Shown: piece after piece, positions 37,646-47,453 of the stretch | How the letters are laid out: each line of letters starts with the position of its first letter | Numbering within the stretch: the first letter of the stretch is position 1 | DNA from: Confluentibacter citreus | Lineage (GTDB): Bacteria > Bacteroidota > Bacteroidia > Flavobacteriales > Flavobacteriaceae | Direction of reading: 5' to 3' | DNA: 64,000 bases | Assembly: GCF_002807055.1 (NCBI RefSeq) | Contig: NZ_NIXN01000005.1 | Span: forward strand, 124,001-188,000 | Notes under the pieces: generated by a model | Databases searched by the model: none | Seen by the model: the letters and a program-made list of their open reading frames with translations, nothing else | Told to the model about the DNA's origin: nothing | Program-made: the position numbers and the translations under genes

Positions 37646-38857
37646 ATGTCAATACTAAGCGGCAAAAATATACTACTGGGCATAAGCGCTGGTATTGCCG
37701 CTTATAAAACGGCTTCTTTAGTAAGATTGTTTGTTAAAGCTGGTGCTAACGTAAAAGTCGTTATGACACCTGCTTCCAAAGACTTTGTTACCCCTTTAAC
37801 CTTATCAACACTTTCAAAACATCCTGTTTATTCATCTTTTACAAACGATGAAGATGACAATGCTGTGTGGAATAGTCATGTAGATTTAGGACTATGGGCA
37901 AATATATTCATCATTGCTCCAGCTACTGCCAATACCTTATCAAAAATGGCAAATGGCATTTGCGACAACTTATTGTTAGCAACCTATCTATCGGCTAAAT
38001 GTCCTGTCTATTTTGCGCCTACCATGGACTTAGACATGTATAAGCATGAGAGTACATTACGATCTTTTAGCGTATTAAAAAGTTATGGAAACATCATGAT
38101 TCCTGCTACAAGTGGCGAATTGGCTAGTGGTTTAGTTGGGGAAGGCAGAATGGCAGAGCCAGAAGACATCGTTCAATTTATTGAAAATGATATTTTAAAT
38201 AAATTGCCTTTAAAAGGAAAAAAAATACTTATTACGGCTGGCCCAACTTATGAAGCCATAGATCCCGTTCGGTTTATTGGCAATCATTCCAGTGGAAAAA
38301 TGGGTTTTGAAATTGCCAAAGCATCAGCCAATTTAGGAGCTGAGGTCGTTTTAATTTCGGGGCCAACCCATGAAAACCTCTCGCATAGTTTAATTCATGT
38401 TGTGTCTGTTGTTAGCGCGGAAGAGATGTATAACGCCGCACATACTTATTTTAGAGAAACAGATGTTGCTATTCTATCTGCAGCTGTGGCCGATTTTAAA
38501 CCAAAAGAAGTTGTTATCCAAAAAATAAAAAAGACCACTGATACGTTAACATTAGAGTTGGAAAAAACCAAGGATATTTTAGCATCTTTAGGGGCCATTA
38601 AAACCCATCAATTTTTAGTTGGTTTTGCTTTAGAAACCGATAATGAAGTTGAAAACGCAAAAGACAAACTTAAAAGAAAGAATTTAAACTTAATTGTCTT
38701 AAATTCGTTAAATGACTCGGGAGCTGGTTTTAAAAGTGATACTAATAAAGTCACTTTTATAAATGATAAAAACCAAATAACCGAGTTTCAATTAAAGTCG
38801 AAAGCAGATGTTGCAAAAGACTTATTAAATGAAATTATTAAACAACTGAATGCGTAG
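37646..38857 (+). CDS. coaBC: bifunctional CoA biosynthesis protein CoaBC
   Basis: 403 residues. The flavoprotein decarboxylase half (CoaC) has the catalytic His in NSHVDLG and the PATANTLSKMANGICDNLL segment. The ligase half (CoaB) starts at about residue 190 with ITAGPTYEAIDPVRFIGN and SSGKMG. It converts 4'-phosphopantothenate to 4'-phosphopantetheine. coaE for the last CoA step is at 44.4 kb. It overlaps the next gene by 8 bases. Confidence 0.95.
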   Translation: MSILSGKNILLGISAGIAAYKTASLVRLFVKAGANVKVVMTPASKDFVTPLTLSTLSKHPVYSSFTNDEDDNAVWNSHVDLGLWANIFIIAPATANTLSKMANGICDNLLLATYLSAKCPVYFAPTMDLDMYKHESTLRSFSVLKSYGNIMIPATSGELASGLVGEGRMAEPEDIVQFIENDILNKLPLKGKKILITAGPTYEAIDPVRFIGNHSSGKMGFEIAKASANLGAEVVLISGPTHENLSHSLIHVVSVVSAEEMYNAAHTYFRETDVAILSAAVADFKPKEVVIQKIKKTTDTLTLELEKTKDILASLGAIKTHQFLVGFALETDNEVENAKDKLKRKNLNLIVLNSLNDSGAGFKSDTNKVTFINDKNQITEFQLKSKADVAKDLLNEIIKQLNA

Positions 38858-39740
38858 TATTACAATCGTTTTGTTTTCAATATTTGCCATTTTTACAGGA
38901 TTCTCGCAAGAGTTAAACTGTAACGTTGTGGTTAATGCGCGTCAAACGGGAAGTGAAAATTTACAGATTTTTAAAACATTAGAAGGTCAACTTACCGAGT
39001 TTGTCAACAATACCACATGGACCAATAGAACATTTTCTGCCCAAGAGCGCATCAATTGCAGTATGAATATTACTATTACTGATTATAGCGGGGAATCTTT
39101 TCAAGGTACCATTCAGGTACAGTCTTCTCGCCCAGTGTTCGGGTCCTCTTATACCACACCAATTTATAATTTTAACGATAGGGATTTTTCGTTTAGGTAT
39201 TTGGAGTTTCAGAATATCATCTTTAATGCTAATCAATACGAATCCAATTTAGTGTCTGTTATTGCTTTTCATGTGTATATGATTTTAGCCTTGGATGCAG
39301 ATTCGTTTACTAAAGGTGGCGGAGAGACGTATTTTAAGCAAGCCCAAACTATAGCAAATTATTCCAGACAGGAAAATTATAGAGGTTGGAAATTAGAAGA
39401 TGGTTTACAAAGTAAATTTGCTTTAATAGATAATATATTGTCTTCAACTTTTCAAGAGTTTAGGGATGTGCTTTATACCTATCATAGAGAAGGCTTGGAT
39501 GTGATGGGTGAAAATCCAAAAGCAGGAAAGGAAAAAATAGCTTCTACCTTAAAGCAGTTTGAAGTCATGAATAGCAGACGACCAAACTCTTTTTTATTGC
39601 GGACGTTTTTTGATTCTAAAGCAGACGAAATTGAACAGATTTTCAGTGGTGGTCCCAATGTGAATATTGCCAGCGTTAAAGAAACCTTGCAAAAAGTAGC
39701 CCCCATGCACAGTAGCAAATGGCAAAATATTAAGTTTTAA
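38850..39740 (+). CDS. DUF4835 exported protein
   Basis: 296 residues with a signal peptide (ITIVLFSIFAIFTGFSQ). The DUF4835 family is found between coaBC and recN in many Bacteroidota and its role is unknown. Recognisable segments are ELNCNVVVNARQ near the N-terminus and PMHSSKWQNI at the C-terminus. Its conserved position beside bamD hints at envelope biogenesis, which is only an inference. Confidence 0.85.
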   Translation: MRSITIVLFSIFAIFTGFSQELNCNVVVNARQTGSENLQIFKTLEGQLTEFVNNTTWTNRTFSAQERINCSMNITITDYSGESFQGTIQVQSSRPVFGSSYTTPIYNFNDRDFSFRYLEFQNIIFNANQYESNLVSVIAFHVYMILALDADSFTKGGGETYFKQAQTIANYSRQENYRGWKLEDGLQSKFALIDNILSSTFQEFRDVLYTYHREGLDVMGENPKAGKEKIASTLKQFEVMNSRRPNSFLLRTFFDSKADEIEQIFSGGPNVNIASVKETLQKVAPMHSSKWQNIKF

Positions 39741-39803
39741 GTTGTATTCAATACAAAACTCACGTATCTTTATTTCCCTTAATTATAAATCGTTTATAAG
39801 CTT

Positions 39804-41456
39804 TTGTTAACATCACTTTCCATAAAAAATTATGCTTTAATTGATAATCTCCAAGTTAGTTTTAACGATGGACTTTCAATAATTACGGGTGAAACGGGTG
39901 CTGGAAAGTCTATACTTTTAGGAGGCTTATCGTTGGTTTTAGGGAAGCGCGCCGATTTAAGCAGTTTAAAAAACACCGATGAAAAATGCGTGATTGAAGC
40001 CGTTTTTAATATTTCAAACTACCATTTGAAATCGCTTTTTAAGGCAGAGGATTTTGATTATGAAGAGCAAACCATCATCCGCAGGGAAATTTTGCCTTCA
40101 GGAAAATCCAGGGCATTTGTAAACGATTCTCCTGTAAATTTAAATAGCTTACAGCTTTTAGGAGAACGTTTGATTGATATACATTCCCAACACCAAACCT
40201 TGGAATTAACGAGTAATGATTTCCAGTTTCAAATTATTGATGCGTTGGCAAATAATGATGTTGAACTTCAAAATTATAAATCGGAATTAAAGCTTTACAA
40301 ATCACTTCAAAAGGAATTGAACGGATTGCTTCACTTTCAAGCGGAAGCTATTAAAGAACATGATTACAATACATTTTTACTGAATGAATTGGTGGAAGCT
40401 AATTTGGTTGTCGGCGACATGGAATTGCTTGAAGAAGAGTATGAAACTTTAAATAATGTTGAGTCCATCAAGGAAAAACTGGCGGAATCCTATCAGCTTT
40501 TGGGTGAAGAGCAAATTGGTATCATTTCAACATTGACCTTGCTAAAAAACAGTCTTCAAAAATTAACTGGGATGTCTTCAAAATATGAAGATTTATATAA
40601 TCGAGTAAATAGCAGTTTGATTGATTTAGATGATGTTTTTGGTGAAATTGACGGACTTCAAGAAAATCTAGAAGCAAATCCTGCTAGACTGGAAGCCGTG
40701 AATGCTAAATTGCAAAAGCTTCATAACTTAATGCAAAAACATGTTGTGACTGATGTTTCAGAATTAATAATCATAAAGAATAATTTAGAAGAAAAAGTAT
40801 CCTACACCGAAAATTTAGATGATACCATTCAAAAAAAGCAGATTGAAATTTCTAAGAAAGAAGAAGAACTCAACGCTATTTCAAAAGCCATTCATGATAA
40901 ACGCTCTGAAGTTATTCCATCATTAGTCGAACAATTACAGACTATTTTAAAAGATTTGGGTATGCCAAATGCCCAATTTAAAATGGAGGTAAGTTTTGGT
41001 AATGATTTTTTTGCTAATGGAAAAGATGAATTATCATTTTTATTTTCAGCTAATAAAGGAGGCAGTTTTAATGAATTAAAAAAAGCAGCTTCGGGAGGAG
41101 AATTATCAAGGATTATGCTCGCCATAAAATCGGTTTTATCAAAATACATTCAGTTGCCAACCATTATGTTTGATGAAATTGATACGGGTGTTTCTGGTGA
41201 AATCTCCAATAAAATGGGTGACATCATGTTGGAAATGAGCAAAACCATGCAAGTATTCTCCATTACACATTTACCACAAATCGCTGCCAAAGGCCATTCG
41301 CATTATAAAGTTTTTAAAGAAGATGTGAACGACGTAACACAAACCAATCTTATGAAACTGAATCATGACGAGCGTATTGTTGAAATCGCACAAATGCTGG
41401 GAGGTTTGGAAATGTCCTCATCTGCCATTGCACATGCCAAAGAATTATTGAACTAA
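39804..41456 (+). CDS. recN: DNA repair ATPase RecN
   Basis: 550 residues, SMC-like: Walker A GETGAGKSILLGG near the N-terminus, a long central coiled coil (about 150-370), and the signature ASGGELSR and Walker B IMFDEIDTGVSG at the C-terminus. It acts in double-strand break repair. The start is a TTG at 39804, because the conserved N-terminus LTSLSIKNYALID follows at once and no upstream in-frame ATG is present. Confidence 0.94.
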   Translation: MLTSLSIKNYALIDNLQVSFNDGLSIITGETGAGKSILLGGLSLVLGKRADLSSLKNTDEKCVIEAVFNISNYHLKSLFKAEDFDYEEQTIIRREILPSGKSRAFVNDSPVNLNSLQLLGERLIDIHSQHQTLELTSNDFQFQIIDALANNDVELQNYKSELKLYKSLQKELNGLLHFQAEAIKEHDYNTFLLNELVEANLVVGDMELLEEEYETLNNVESIKEKLAESYQLLGEEQIGIISTLTLLKNSLQKLTGMSSKYEDLYNRVNSSLIDLDDVFGEIDGLQENLEANPARLEAVNAKLQKLHNLMQKHVVTDVSELIIIKNNLEEKVSYTENLDDTIQKKQIEISKKEEELNAISKAIHDKRSEVIPSLVEQLQTILKDLGMPNAQFKMEVSFGNDFFANGKDELSFLFSANKGGSFNELKKAASGGELSRIMLAIKSVLSKYIQLPTIMFDEIDTGVSGEISNKMGDIMLEMSKTMQVFSITHLPQIAAKGHSHYKVFKEDVNDVTQTNLMKLNHDERIVEIAQMLGGLEMSSSAIAHAKELLN

Positions 41457-41479
41457 AAGTTAAAAGTTTTTTACCTTTG
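41448..41479 (+). promoter_or_regulatory. promoter of fabI
   Basis: TTG at 41448-41450, a 21-nt spacer and TACCTTTG at 41472-41479. The -33 part overlaps the last codons of recN. Confidence 0.55.
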
Positions 41480-41524
41480 TTGACTTTTACAATTAAACAA
41501 CGAACGAATTAACAACAAATAGAT

Positions 41525-42343
41525 ATGTCATACAATTTACTTAAAGGAAAAAGGGGAATTATTTTTGGGGCTCTAGATGCAAACTCTATCGCTTGGAAAA
41601 CAGCAGAGCGTGTCCATGAAGAAGGCGGCCAATTTGTATTAACCAATGCGCCGGTTGCTATGCGAATGGGACAAATAAATGAGTTAGCTGAAAAAACAGG
41701 TTCTCAAATCATTCCTGCTGACGCCACTTCTGTTGAAGATTTACAAAATTTAATTGATAAATCTACTGAGATTCTTGGAGGTAAATTGGATTTTGTGTTG
41801 CACTCCATCGGCATGTCTATCAACGTGCGTAAAGGGAAACATTACACCGATCAGAATTATGAATGGACCCAAAAAGGAACAGATGTGTCGGCGATGTCTT
41901 TTCATAAATTGATGCAAACTTTATACAAATCGGATGCCATGAACGAGTGGGGAAGTATTGTGGCTTTAACCTATATGGCGGCGCAACGTGTGTTTCCAGA
42001 TTATAATGATATGGCGGATAATAAGGCGTATTTAGAAAGTATTGCACGTAGTTTTGGGTATTTTTTTGGAAGAGATAAAAAAGTAAGAGTCAATACCATT
42101 TCACAGTCTCCCACACCAACAACCGCAGGAAGTGGCGTGAAAGGCTTTGATGGTTTTATTGCGTATGCCGATAAAATGTCGCCACTTGGTAATGCCACGG
42201 CTTTGGATTGTGCCAATTATACTGTGACCTTGTTTAGTGATTTAACAAAACGTGTTACGTTACAAAACCTCTACAACGATGGCGGCTTTAGTAATATGGG
42301 CGTGAGTGATGCTGTTATGTCAACCTTTATGGGAGAAGAATAA
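41525..42343 (+). CDS. fabI: enoyl-ACP reductase FabI
   Basis: 272 residues, SDR fold. The NAD-binding motif GALDANSIAW replaces the classical GxxxGxG in the FabI manner. The catalytic pair Tyr and Lys spaced by six residues is in YNDMADNK. It performs the last reduction of each fatty-acid elongation cycle. It has its own promoter and a strong terminator. Confidence 0.94.
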   Translation: MSYNLLKGKRGIIFGALDANSIAWKTAERVHEEGGQFVLTNAPVAMRMGQINELAEKTGSQIIPADATSVEDLQNLIDKSTEILGGKLDFVLHSIGMSINVRKGKHYTDQNYEWTQKGTDVSAMSFHKLMQTLYKSDAMNEWGSIVALTYMAAQRVFPDYNDMADNKAYLESIARSFGYFFGRDKKVRVNTISQSPTPTTAGSGVKGFDGFIAYADKMSPLGNATALDCANYTVTLFSDLTKRVTLQNLYNDGGFSNMGVSDAVMSTFMGEE

Positions 42344-42363
42344 TTTATTCAATACAAATAAAT

Positions 42364-42391
42364 GAGCCACCCATAAAACGGTGGCTTTTTT
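42364..42391 (+). terminator. intrinsic terminator of fabI
   Basis: Stem AGCCACC / GGTGGCT with an 8-nt loop, followed by TTTTT and G. It lies 22 bp after the stop codon and directly before the promoter box of the next gene. Confidence 0.9.
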
Positions 42392-42403
42392 GTATGGATT
42401 GGT

Positions 42404-42411
42404 TACATTTG
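42404..42411 (+). promoter_or_regulatory. -7 box of glycosyltransferase gene (possible leaderless start)
   Basis: TACATTTG fits TAnnTTTG. Four bases separate it from the ATG at 42416. The upstream terminator makes read-through from fabI unlikely, so this box should drive the gene. Confidence 0.6.
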
Positions 42412-42415
42412 TGTT

Positions 42416-43417
42416 ATGCATCTACAATTCTCATTCATAATCCCTGTTTATAATCGTCCAGACGAAATACAAGAGCTTTTGCAAAGTTTTGTGGCGTTAA
42501 AAACAAATGAAACATTTGAGATTGTGATTGTCGAAGATGGCTCTACAATACCTTCAAAAGATGTCATTGATGTATATAAAGACAAACTAAATATTTCTTA
42601 TTTTTTTAAAGACAATTCAGGTCCTGGAGACTCTAGAAATTTTGGGATGATACATGCTAAAGGCAATTATTTTATTATTTTAGATAGTGATTGTCTGTTG
42701 CCTGAAAATTATTTAGAGACCGTTGTTAAAAGCCTGAATGATAATTACGTGGATTGTTATGGCGGTCCTGATGCAGCACATCACTCGTTTACAAATCTTC
42801 AAAAAGCCATTAATTTTTCCATGACATCTTTTATCACCACCGGAGGTATAAGGGGAGGCAATAAAAGCGTGGATAGATTTCAACCTAGAAGTTTCAATAT
42901 GGGTATTTCTAAAGAAGCCTTTATGAAATCTGGCGGATTTGGGAATATCCATCCTGGTGAAGACCCAGATTTATCGATTAGATTGTGGGACCTAGGTTTT
43001 AAAACCAAACTCATTCCAGAAGCATTTGTGTACCATAAACGTAGGATTTCTTGGGAAAAATTTTATAAGCAGGTTTTTAAATTCGGATTAGTGAGACCCA
43101 TTTTAAATGTATGGCATCCGAAAACAAAAAAAATAACCTATTGGTTTCCCACACTGTTTTGTTTAGGGTTTTTAATGGCCTGTATGCTTTATTTTTTTCA
43201 AATAACGTTTTTTATTCAGCTGTATGTGTTTTATTTTATGATGGCATTTATTGTAGCGTTAATAACAACTAAAAGCGTTGTTGTAGCGTTATATTCCATA
43301 CCAGCGATTGTGATACAGTTTTTTGGCTATGGTTTTGGCTTTTTAAAATCCACCATTGTTGTAGAAGTTTTAAAAAAAGACCCCAAGCGGTTTTTTCCAG
43401 AATTATTTTTTAAATAA
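42416..43417 (+). CDS. family 2 glycosyltransferase with C-terminal membrane helices
   Basis: 333 residues. The GT-A domain (about 1-235) has IIPVYNRPDEIQELL, the nucleotide-binding EDGST and the DxD-type LDSDC, and the acceptor-site Glu-Asp of HPGEDPDLSIR. Two or three membrane helices follow (about 240-320). It probably transfers a sugar to a lipid or surface glycan. It is the first of a three-gene run with a YbbR-like gene and coaE. Confidence 0.9.
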   Translation: MHLQFSFIIPVYNRPDEIQELLQSFVALKTNETFEIVIVEDGSTIPSKDVIDVYKDKLNISYFFKDNSGPGDSRNFGMIHAKGNYFIILDSDCLLPENYLETVVKSLNDNYVDCYGGPDAAHHSFTNLQKAINFSMTSFITTGGIRGGNKSVDRFQPRSFNMGISKEAFMKSGGFGNIHPGEDPDLSIRLWDLGFKTKLIPEAFVYHKRRISWEKFYKQVFKFGLVRPILNVWHPKTKKITYWFPTLFCLGFLMACMLYFFQITFFIQLYVFYFMMAFIVALITTKSVVVALYSIPAIVIQFFGYGFGFLKSTIVVEVLKKDPKRFFPELFFK

Positions 43418-43419
43418 GC

Positions 43420-44385
43420 ATGATAAGAAAATTAAAAAAGGAAATACTAATCTCTATCAGAAACAGAAAAATAAATGTCTTTTTTTTGTTTCTGTTATTA
43501 GCATTTATCATTTTAATTTTTACCAAACTATCCAACGAATTTACCAATACCATAACATTCGATATCAATAAAATAAATGTACCCCAAGAAAATGTGGTTC
43601 TTAACGATTCCAATGCAAAATTAAAGGTGACATTAAAAACACATGGGTTTAAATGGCTAGGATATTATCTTTCCAAACCCAAAATCAACATCGATTTTTC
43701 TAAAGATGTCATTAAAACAAAATCGACGTTTATTTGGGATAAGTCTAAAGCCTATTTGTATAGTGATGAACAATTTGGAAATAAGGTTGAATTATTAAAT
43801 ATTTCCCCAGATACGTTGGTCTTTAAGTACGATGTTAATCTAGTTAAGAAAGTACCTATCTTACTTAATACAGATGTTGCGTTTGTTTCTGGTTTTGATG
43901 TAACGGGAAACTACAAGTTAAATCCCGACTCTATAGTGGTTGTTGGTCCAGAAATCATTGCTTCAAAAGTTAAAAGCGTTCAAACGGAAAAACTGACTTT
44001 AGATGACGTGAAATCAAATATATCAAGTATGGTTAAACTTAAGTTGCCAAAAAACAATAAAGATTTAAAGTTCTCTACCAATGAGATACAAGTATCTGCA
44101 ACGGTAGAAAAATATACGGAGGGTACGCTTAAAATTCCGGTTTCGGTTATAAATGTACCCGCAGATATGACCTTAAATTATTTTCCGAAAGAAGTCATTG
44201 TGGCCTATTATACCAGTTTAAAGGATTTTAAAGCTATAAAGGCAGAAGATTTTGTTGTTGAATGCGACTTTAGTGCTATTGAGAATCAACAAGCTTATTT
44301 AACACCAAAACTGACCAAAATATCCAAGCTGGTTAAAAGTGCAAAAGTGAATCAACAACGTATTGAGTTTATAATTTTAGAATGA
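43420..44385 (+). CDS. YbbR-like domain protein
   Basis: 321 residues: a short basic N-terminus, one membrane helix (VFFLFLLLAFIILIFTKL), then YbbR-like beta repeats facing the outside (for example the segment DSIVVVGPEIIASKVKSV). In Firmicutes YbbR (CdaR) regulates the c-di-AMP cyclase; here no cyclase gene is adjacent. It overlaps coaE by 4 bases. Confidence 0.8.
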   Translation: MIRKLKKEILISIRNRKINVFFLFLLLAFIILIFTKLSNEFTNTITFDINKINVPQENVVLNDSNAKLKVTLKTHGFKWLGYYLSKPKINIDFSKDVIKTKSTFIWDKSKAYLYSDEQFGNKVELLNISPDTLVFKYDVNLVKKVPILLNTDVAFVSGFDVTGNYKLNPDSIVVVGPEIIASKVKSVQTEKLTLDDVKSNISSMVKLKLPKNNKDLKFSTNEIQVSATVEKYTEGTLKIPVSVINVPADMTLNYFPKEVIVAYYTSLKDFKAIKAEDFVVECDFSAIENQQAYLTPKLTKISKLVKSAKVNQQRIEFIILE

Positions 44386-44975
44386 AAATAGTAGGTCTTA
44401 CAGGTGGTATTGGTAGTGGTAAAACTACGGTTGCCAAAGAGTTTCAGGCTTTGGGAGTCCCTATTTATATTGCCGATGAAGAAGCTAAAAAGCTTATGAA
44501 TACCTCTAAAGTCTTAAAACGGCAACTCACCAATTTATTTGGCGAACAGGCATATGTTGATAATGAATTGAACCGGCCTTTTATAGCGGATATTATTTTT
44601 AAAAATGAATCCTATTTGCAAAAAATGAATGCTATTGTGCACCCAAAAGTGGGGACACATTTTAAAAAATGGGTATCAAAACAGGACAAGGAGTATGTTA
44701 TTAAAGAAGCGGCAATTCTGTTCGAAAATAACGGTTACAAACAATGCGATTTTGTTATTACGGTAACAGCGCCCAAAGATGTAAGAATAGCACGTTTGTT
44801 AAAAAGGGAATCTACCACCAAAGAAAAAATAGAAGCCGTGATGAATAATCAGTGGCCAGATGACGCTAAAGTAAAGTTGTCCCATTTTGTTATAGACAAT
44901 ATAACTATAGAAAACACCAAAGAGCAAGTACTAAAAATCTACCATGAAATCTTAAAACATTGTGGAAAATCTTAA
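44382..44975 (+). CDS. coaE: dephospho-CoA kinase
   Basis: 197 residues with the P-loop GLTGGIGSGKTTVAK at the very N-terminus and the DEEAKKLM and KEAAILFE segments of CoaE. It phosphorylates the 3'-OH of dephospho-CoA, the last CoA step. The start overlaps the YbbR-like gene. Confidence 0.96.
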   Translation: MKIVGLTGGIGSGKTTVAKEFQALGVPIYIADEEAKKLMNTSKVLKRQLTNLFGEQAYVDNELNRPFIADIIFKNESYLQKMNAIVHPKVGTHFKKWVSKQDKEYVIKEAAILFENNGYKQCDFVITVTAPKDVRIARLLKRESTTKEKIEAVMNNQWPDDAKVKLSHFVIDNITIENTKEQVLKIYHEILKHCGKS

Positions 44976-45032
44976 ATTTTAACATATTTGTTAATGTAAG
45001 GTTAAAAGTAAGAGTGCTAAATGTTAAAATGT

Positions 45033-45040
45033 TAATTTTG
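45033..45040 (+). promoter_or_regulatory. -7 box of the two-component operon (possible leaderless start)
   Basis: TAATTTTG fits TAnnTTTG; four bases separate it from the ATG at 45045. It is preceded by a direct repeat AATGTTAAAATGTTAA (45020-45035) that may bind the response regulator. Confidence 0.55.
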
Positions 45041-45044
45041 AGTG

Positions 45045-46616
45045 ATGAGCAAAAAGATATTTGTCCTGTTAATTATTTTCATGAGTTTATCTCTAATAGG
45101 AATTATTTCATTACAAGCTTATTATATTAAAGGGGCAGAATTAAACCAAAGGGAACGTTTTGAGTCTAACGTTAAGAAAACTTTGGCAAATGTGTCAAAT
45201 ACTATTGAAACAAATGAATTAGATGGTTATTTTGAGAAGTTTCAAAGTTTGGATAGCGAAAAAAGAGTTGATACCGCTGTAGTTTCCCAACTATTTACTT
45301 CTTTACAGAATAAAAGTACTAATGAAACTATAAATTATACTCAAATTATATTAGAAGAAAACTATAAGTTGTCTTCGCCGCTCTTTGACATTGGTTTAGA
45401 TAGTATCGATATAAAAAACATTATAGGAAGTTCTAAAATTGAGGTTTTTAATAATTCCGATCAATCCGATAAAGACATTAGTAGAACCCCTATTTTAAAT
45501 ATTATTAACAGCAGTCGATTAAGCGAAGCGGAAAGGAATTATTTTAATAAACAACTCAAAGCTTATGTAAAAACAATACCTATATATAAGCGTGTTTCAA
45601 AAAGACAAATAGATAGTTTACTCTCTAGAAAACTAAAAGAAAATAATGTAGATATTGCTTACGAATTTGCTATTTACAGTAACGACTTATCAACAAAAGT
45701 ACATACCGATAATTTTGAGAACAACAAATTTGATACTTACAGAGTAAATATTTTTTACGATGAAGAAAATAAAAGTAATTATGTGCTTTTAGTGAATTTC
45801 CCGGAAGATAAAAAGTTCATTTTATCATCCATTTCCAGTATGATTACATTGTCCGTTATTTTCACGCTTGTCATTCTGTTAACATATTCTAGTGCCTTGT
45901 ATCAATTATTAAAACAGCGTAAAATATCTGAGATTAAAACAGATTTCATTAACAATATGACGCATGAGTTTAAAACACCCATTGCCACCATAAATTTAGC
46001 TTTGGATGCGATTAAGAATCCTAAAATAATTGATGATAAAGAGAAAGTGCTTCGTTATCTTAATATGATAAAAGAGGAAAATAAACGGATGCACGCCCAA
46101 GTTGAAAACGTATTGAGAATATCTAAACTAGAAAAAAACGAACTTAATATAAGTAAAGATAAAGTAGATTTACATGACTTGATAGAAGATGCCCTAGGCC
46201 ATGTAGAACTTATCGTTGAAGATAGGGAAGGTTATATTAAAACCCATTTAGGGGCTTTAAAATCGACCGTGTTGGCAAACGACACGCATTTTACCAATGT
46301 CATAGTTAATGTTTTGGACAATGCTATTAAATATTCTCCAGACGCCCCAAAAATAGATGTTTACACAGAAAATGTGGGAACACATATTTTATTAAAAATT
46401 AAAGACCAAGGTAGTGGGATGAGTAAAGCAGCTACCAAACGTGTGTTCGAAAAATTTTATAGAGAACATACAGGAAATATACATAATGTTAAAGGTCACG
46501 GTTTAGGTTTGGCCTATGTAAAAAGAATTGTAGAGGACCATCAAGGTCATGTTAGTGTAGAAAGTGAAAAAGACAAAGGAAGTATTTTTACCATAAAACT
46601 TCCCTTAATATCATAG
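45045..46616 (+). CDS. membrane sensor histidine kinase, RprX-like
   Basis: 523 residues from the ATG at 45045; a GTG at 45042 is less likely. Two membrane helices (about 6-28 and 260-285) enclose a periplasmic sensor domain of about 230 residues. The phospho-acceptor is His307 in MTHEFKTPIATI, and the ATPase domain has NVLDNAIKYS, DQGSGM and GHGLGLAYV. The pair with the next gene resembles RprX/RprY of Bacteroides. The stimulus is unknown. Confidence 0.9.
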   Translation: MSKKIFVLLIIFMSLSLIGIISLQAYYIKGAELNQRERFESNVKKTLANVSNTIETNELDGYFEKFQSLDSEKRVDTAVVSQLFTSLQNKSTNETINYTQIILEENYKLSSPLFDIGLDSIDIKNIIGSSKIEVFNNSDQSDKDISRTPILNIINSSRLSEAERNYFNKQLKAYVKTIPIYKRVSKRQIDSLLSRKLKENNVDIAYEFAIYSNDLSTKVHTDNFENNKFDTYRVNIFYDEENKSNYVLLVNFPEDKKFILSSISSMITLSVIFTLVILLTYSSALYQLLKQRKISEIKTDFINNMTHEFKTPIATINLALDAIKNPKIIDDKEKVLRYLNMIKEENKRMHAQVENVLRISKLEKNELNISKDKVDLHDLIEDALGHVELIVEDREGYIKTHLGALKSTVLANDTHFTNVIVNVLDNAIKYSPDAPKIDVYTENVGTHILLKIKDQGSGMSKAATKRVFEKFYREHTGNIHNVKGHGLGLAYVKRIVEDHQGHVSVESEKDKGSIFTIKLPLIS

Positions 46617-46621
46617 AAACT

Positions 46622-47323
46622 ATGGAAGAACAAAAAAAGAAAATTTTATTAGTAGAAGACGATCCCAACTTTGGAACGGTTCTTAAAGATTATTTAATGA
46701 TGAATGATTATGATGTTGTTCATGCCAAAAATGGTATGGAAGGCTTCGAAAAATTTAAGAAAGGCGATTTCGATTTATGCATCTTAGACGTTATGATGCC
46801 TTATAAAGATGGGTTTACCTTGGCGAAAGAAATAAGAGAAAAAAACACCGATATTCCTATTGTATTCTTAACGGCGAAAGCCATGAAGGAAGACGTTTTA
46901 AAAGGCTATAAAGTGGGGGCTGACGATTATTTAAATAAGCCATTTGATAGCGAAGTGCTATTAATGAAAATCAAGGCTATTATACAACGTAAAGCCACCG
47001 AAACCATTTCTGATAGTAAACAATTTGAGTTTAAAATTGGTGGTTTTGACCTGAATTCTAAATTACGATTTTTACGTTATAAAGGTGGCGACCCTATTAA
47101 ATTATCGCCAAAAGAAAACGAATTGTTACGCTTATTGGCATTGCACGAAAACGATTTAATGCCTCGTGAATTGGCTCTTACCAAAATATGGAGAGACGAC
47201 AATTATTTCACCTCTCGCAGCATGGATGTATATATTGCCAAATTACGTAAGTATTTAAAATTGGATGATAAAGTAGAAATACTAAACATACATGGTGAAG
47301 GATTTAGATTGGTTGTGAATTAG
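46622..47323 (+). CDS. OmpR-family response regulator, RprY-like
   Basis: 233 residues. The receiver domain has acceptor Asp56 (CILDVMMP) and Lys in the LNKPF motif. The winged-helix DNA-binding domain (about 135-233) ends with LNIHGEGFRLVV. It starts 5 bp after the kinase gene and is followed by a strong terminator. In Porphyromonas, RprY has been linked to stress responses; the targets here are unknown. Confidence 0.93.
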   Translation: MEEQKKKILLVEDDPNFGTVLKDYLMMNDYDVVHAKNGMEGFEKFKKGDFDLCILDVMMPYKDGFTLAKEIREKNTDIPIVFLTAKAMKEDVLKGYKVGADDYLNKPFDSEVLLMKIKAIIQRKATETISDSKQFEFKIGGFDLNSKLRFLRYKGGDPIKLSPKENELLRLLALHENDLMPRELALTKIWRDDNYFTSRSMDVYIAKLRKYLKLDDKVEILNIHGEGFRLVVN

Positions 47324-47346
47324 ATTTAAAATATTTTATATAATTG

Positions 47347-47373
47347 AAAAGCCAGCTATTTAGCTGGCTTTTT
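47347..47373 (+). terminator. intrinsic terminator of the two-component operon
   Basis: Stem AAAAGCCAGCT / AGCTGGCTTTTT with a 4-nt loop and T run, 24 bp after the stop. Confidence 0.9.
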
Positions 47374-47453
47374 ATGTGATTTATATTTAGTAAAGGTGAC
47401 ATTTGTTTGTTTACCAAATAATAGACATTGTGAGTTTTAACAGTGTTATAGAA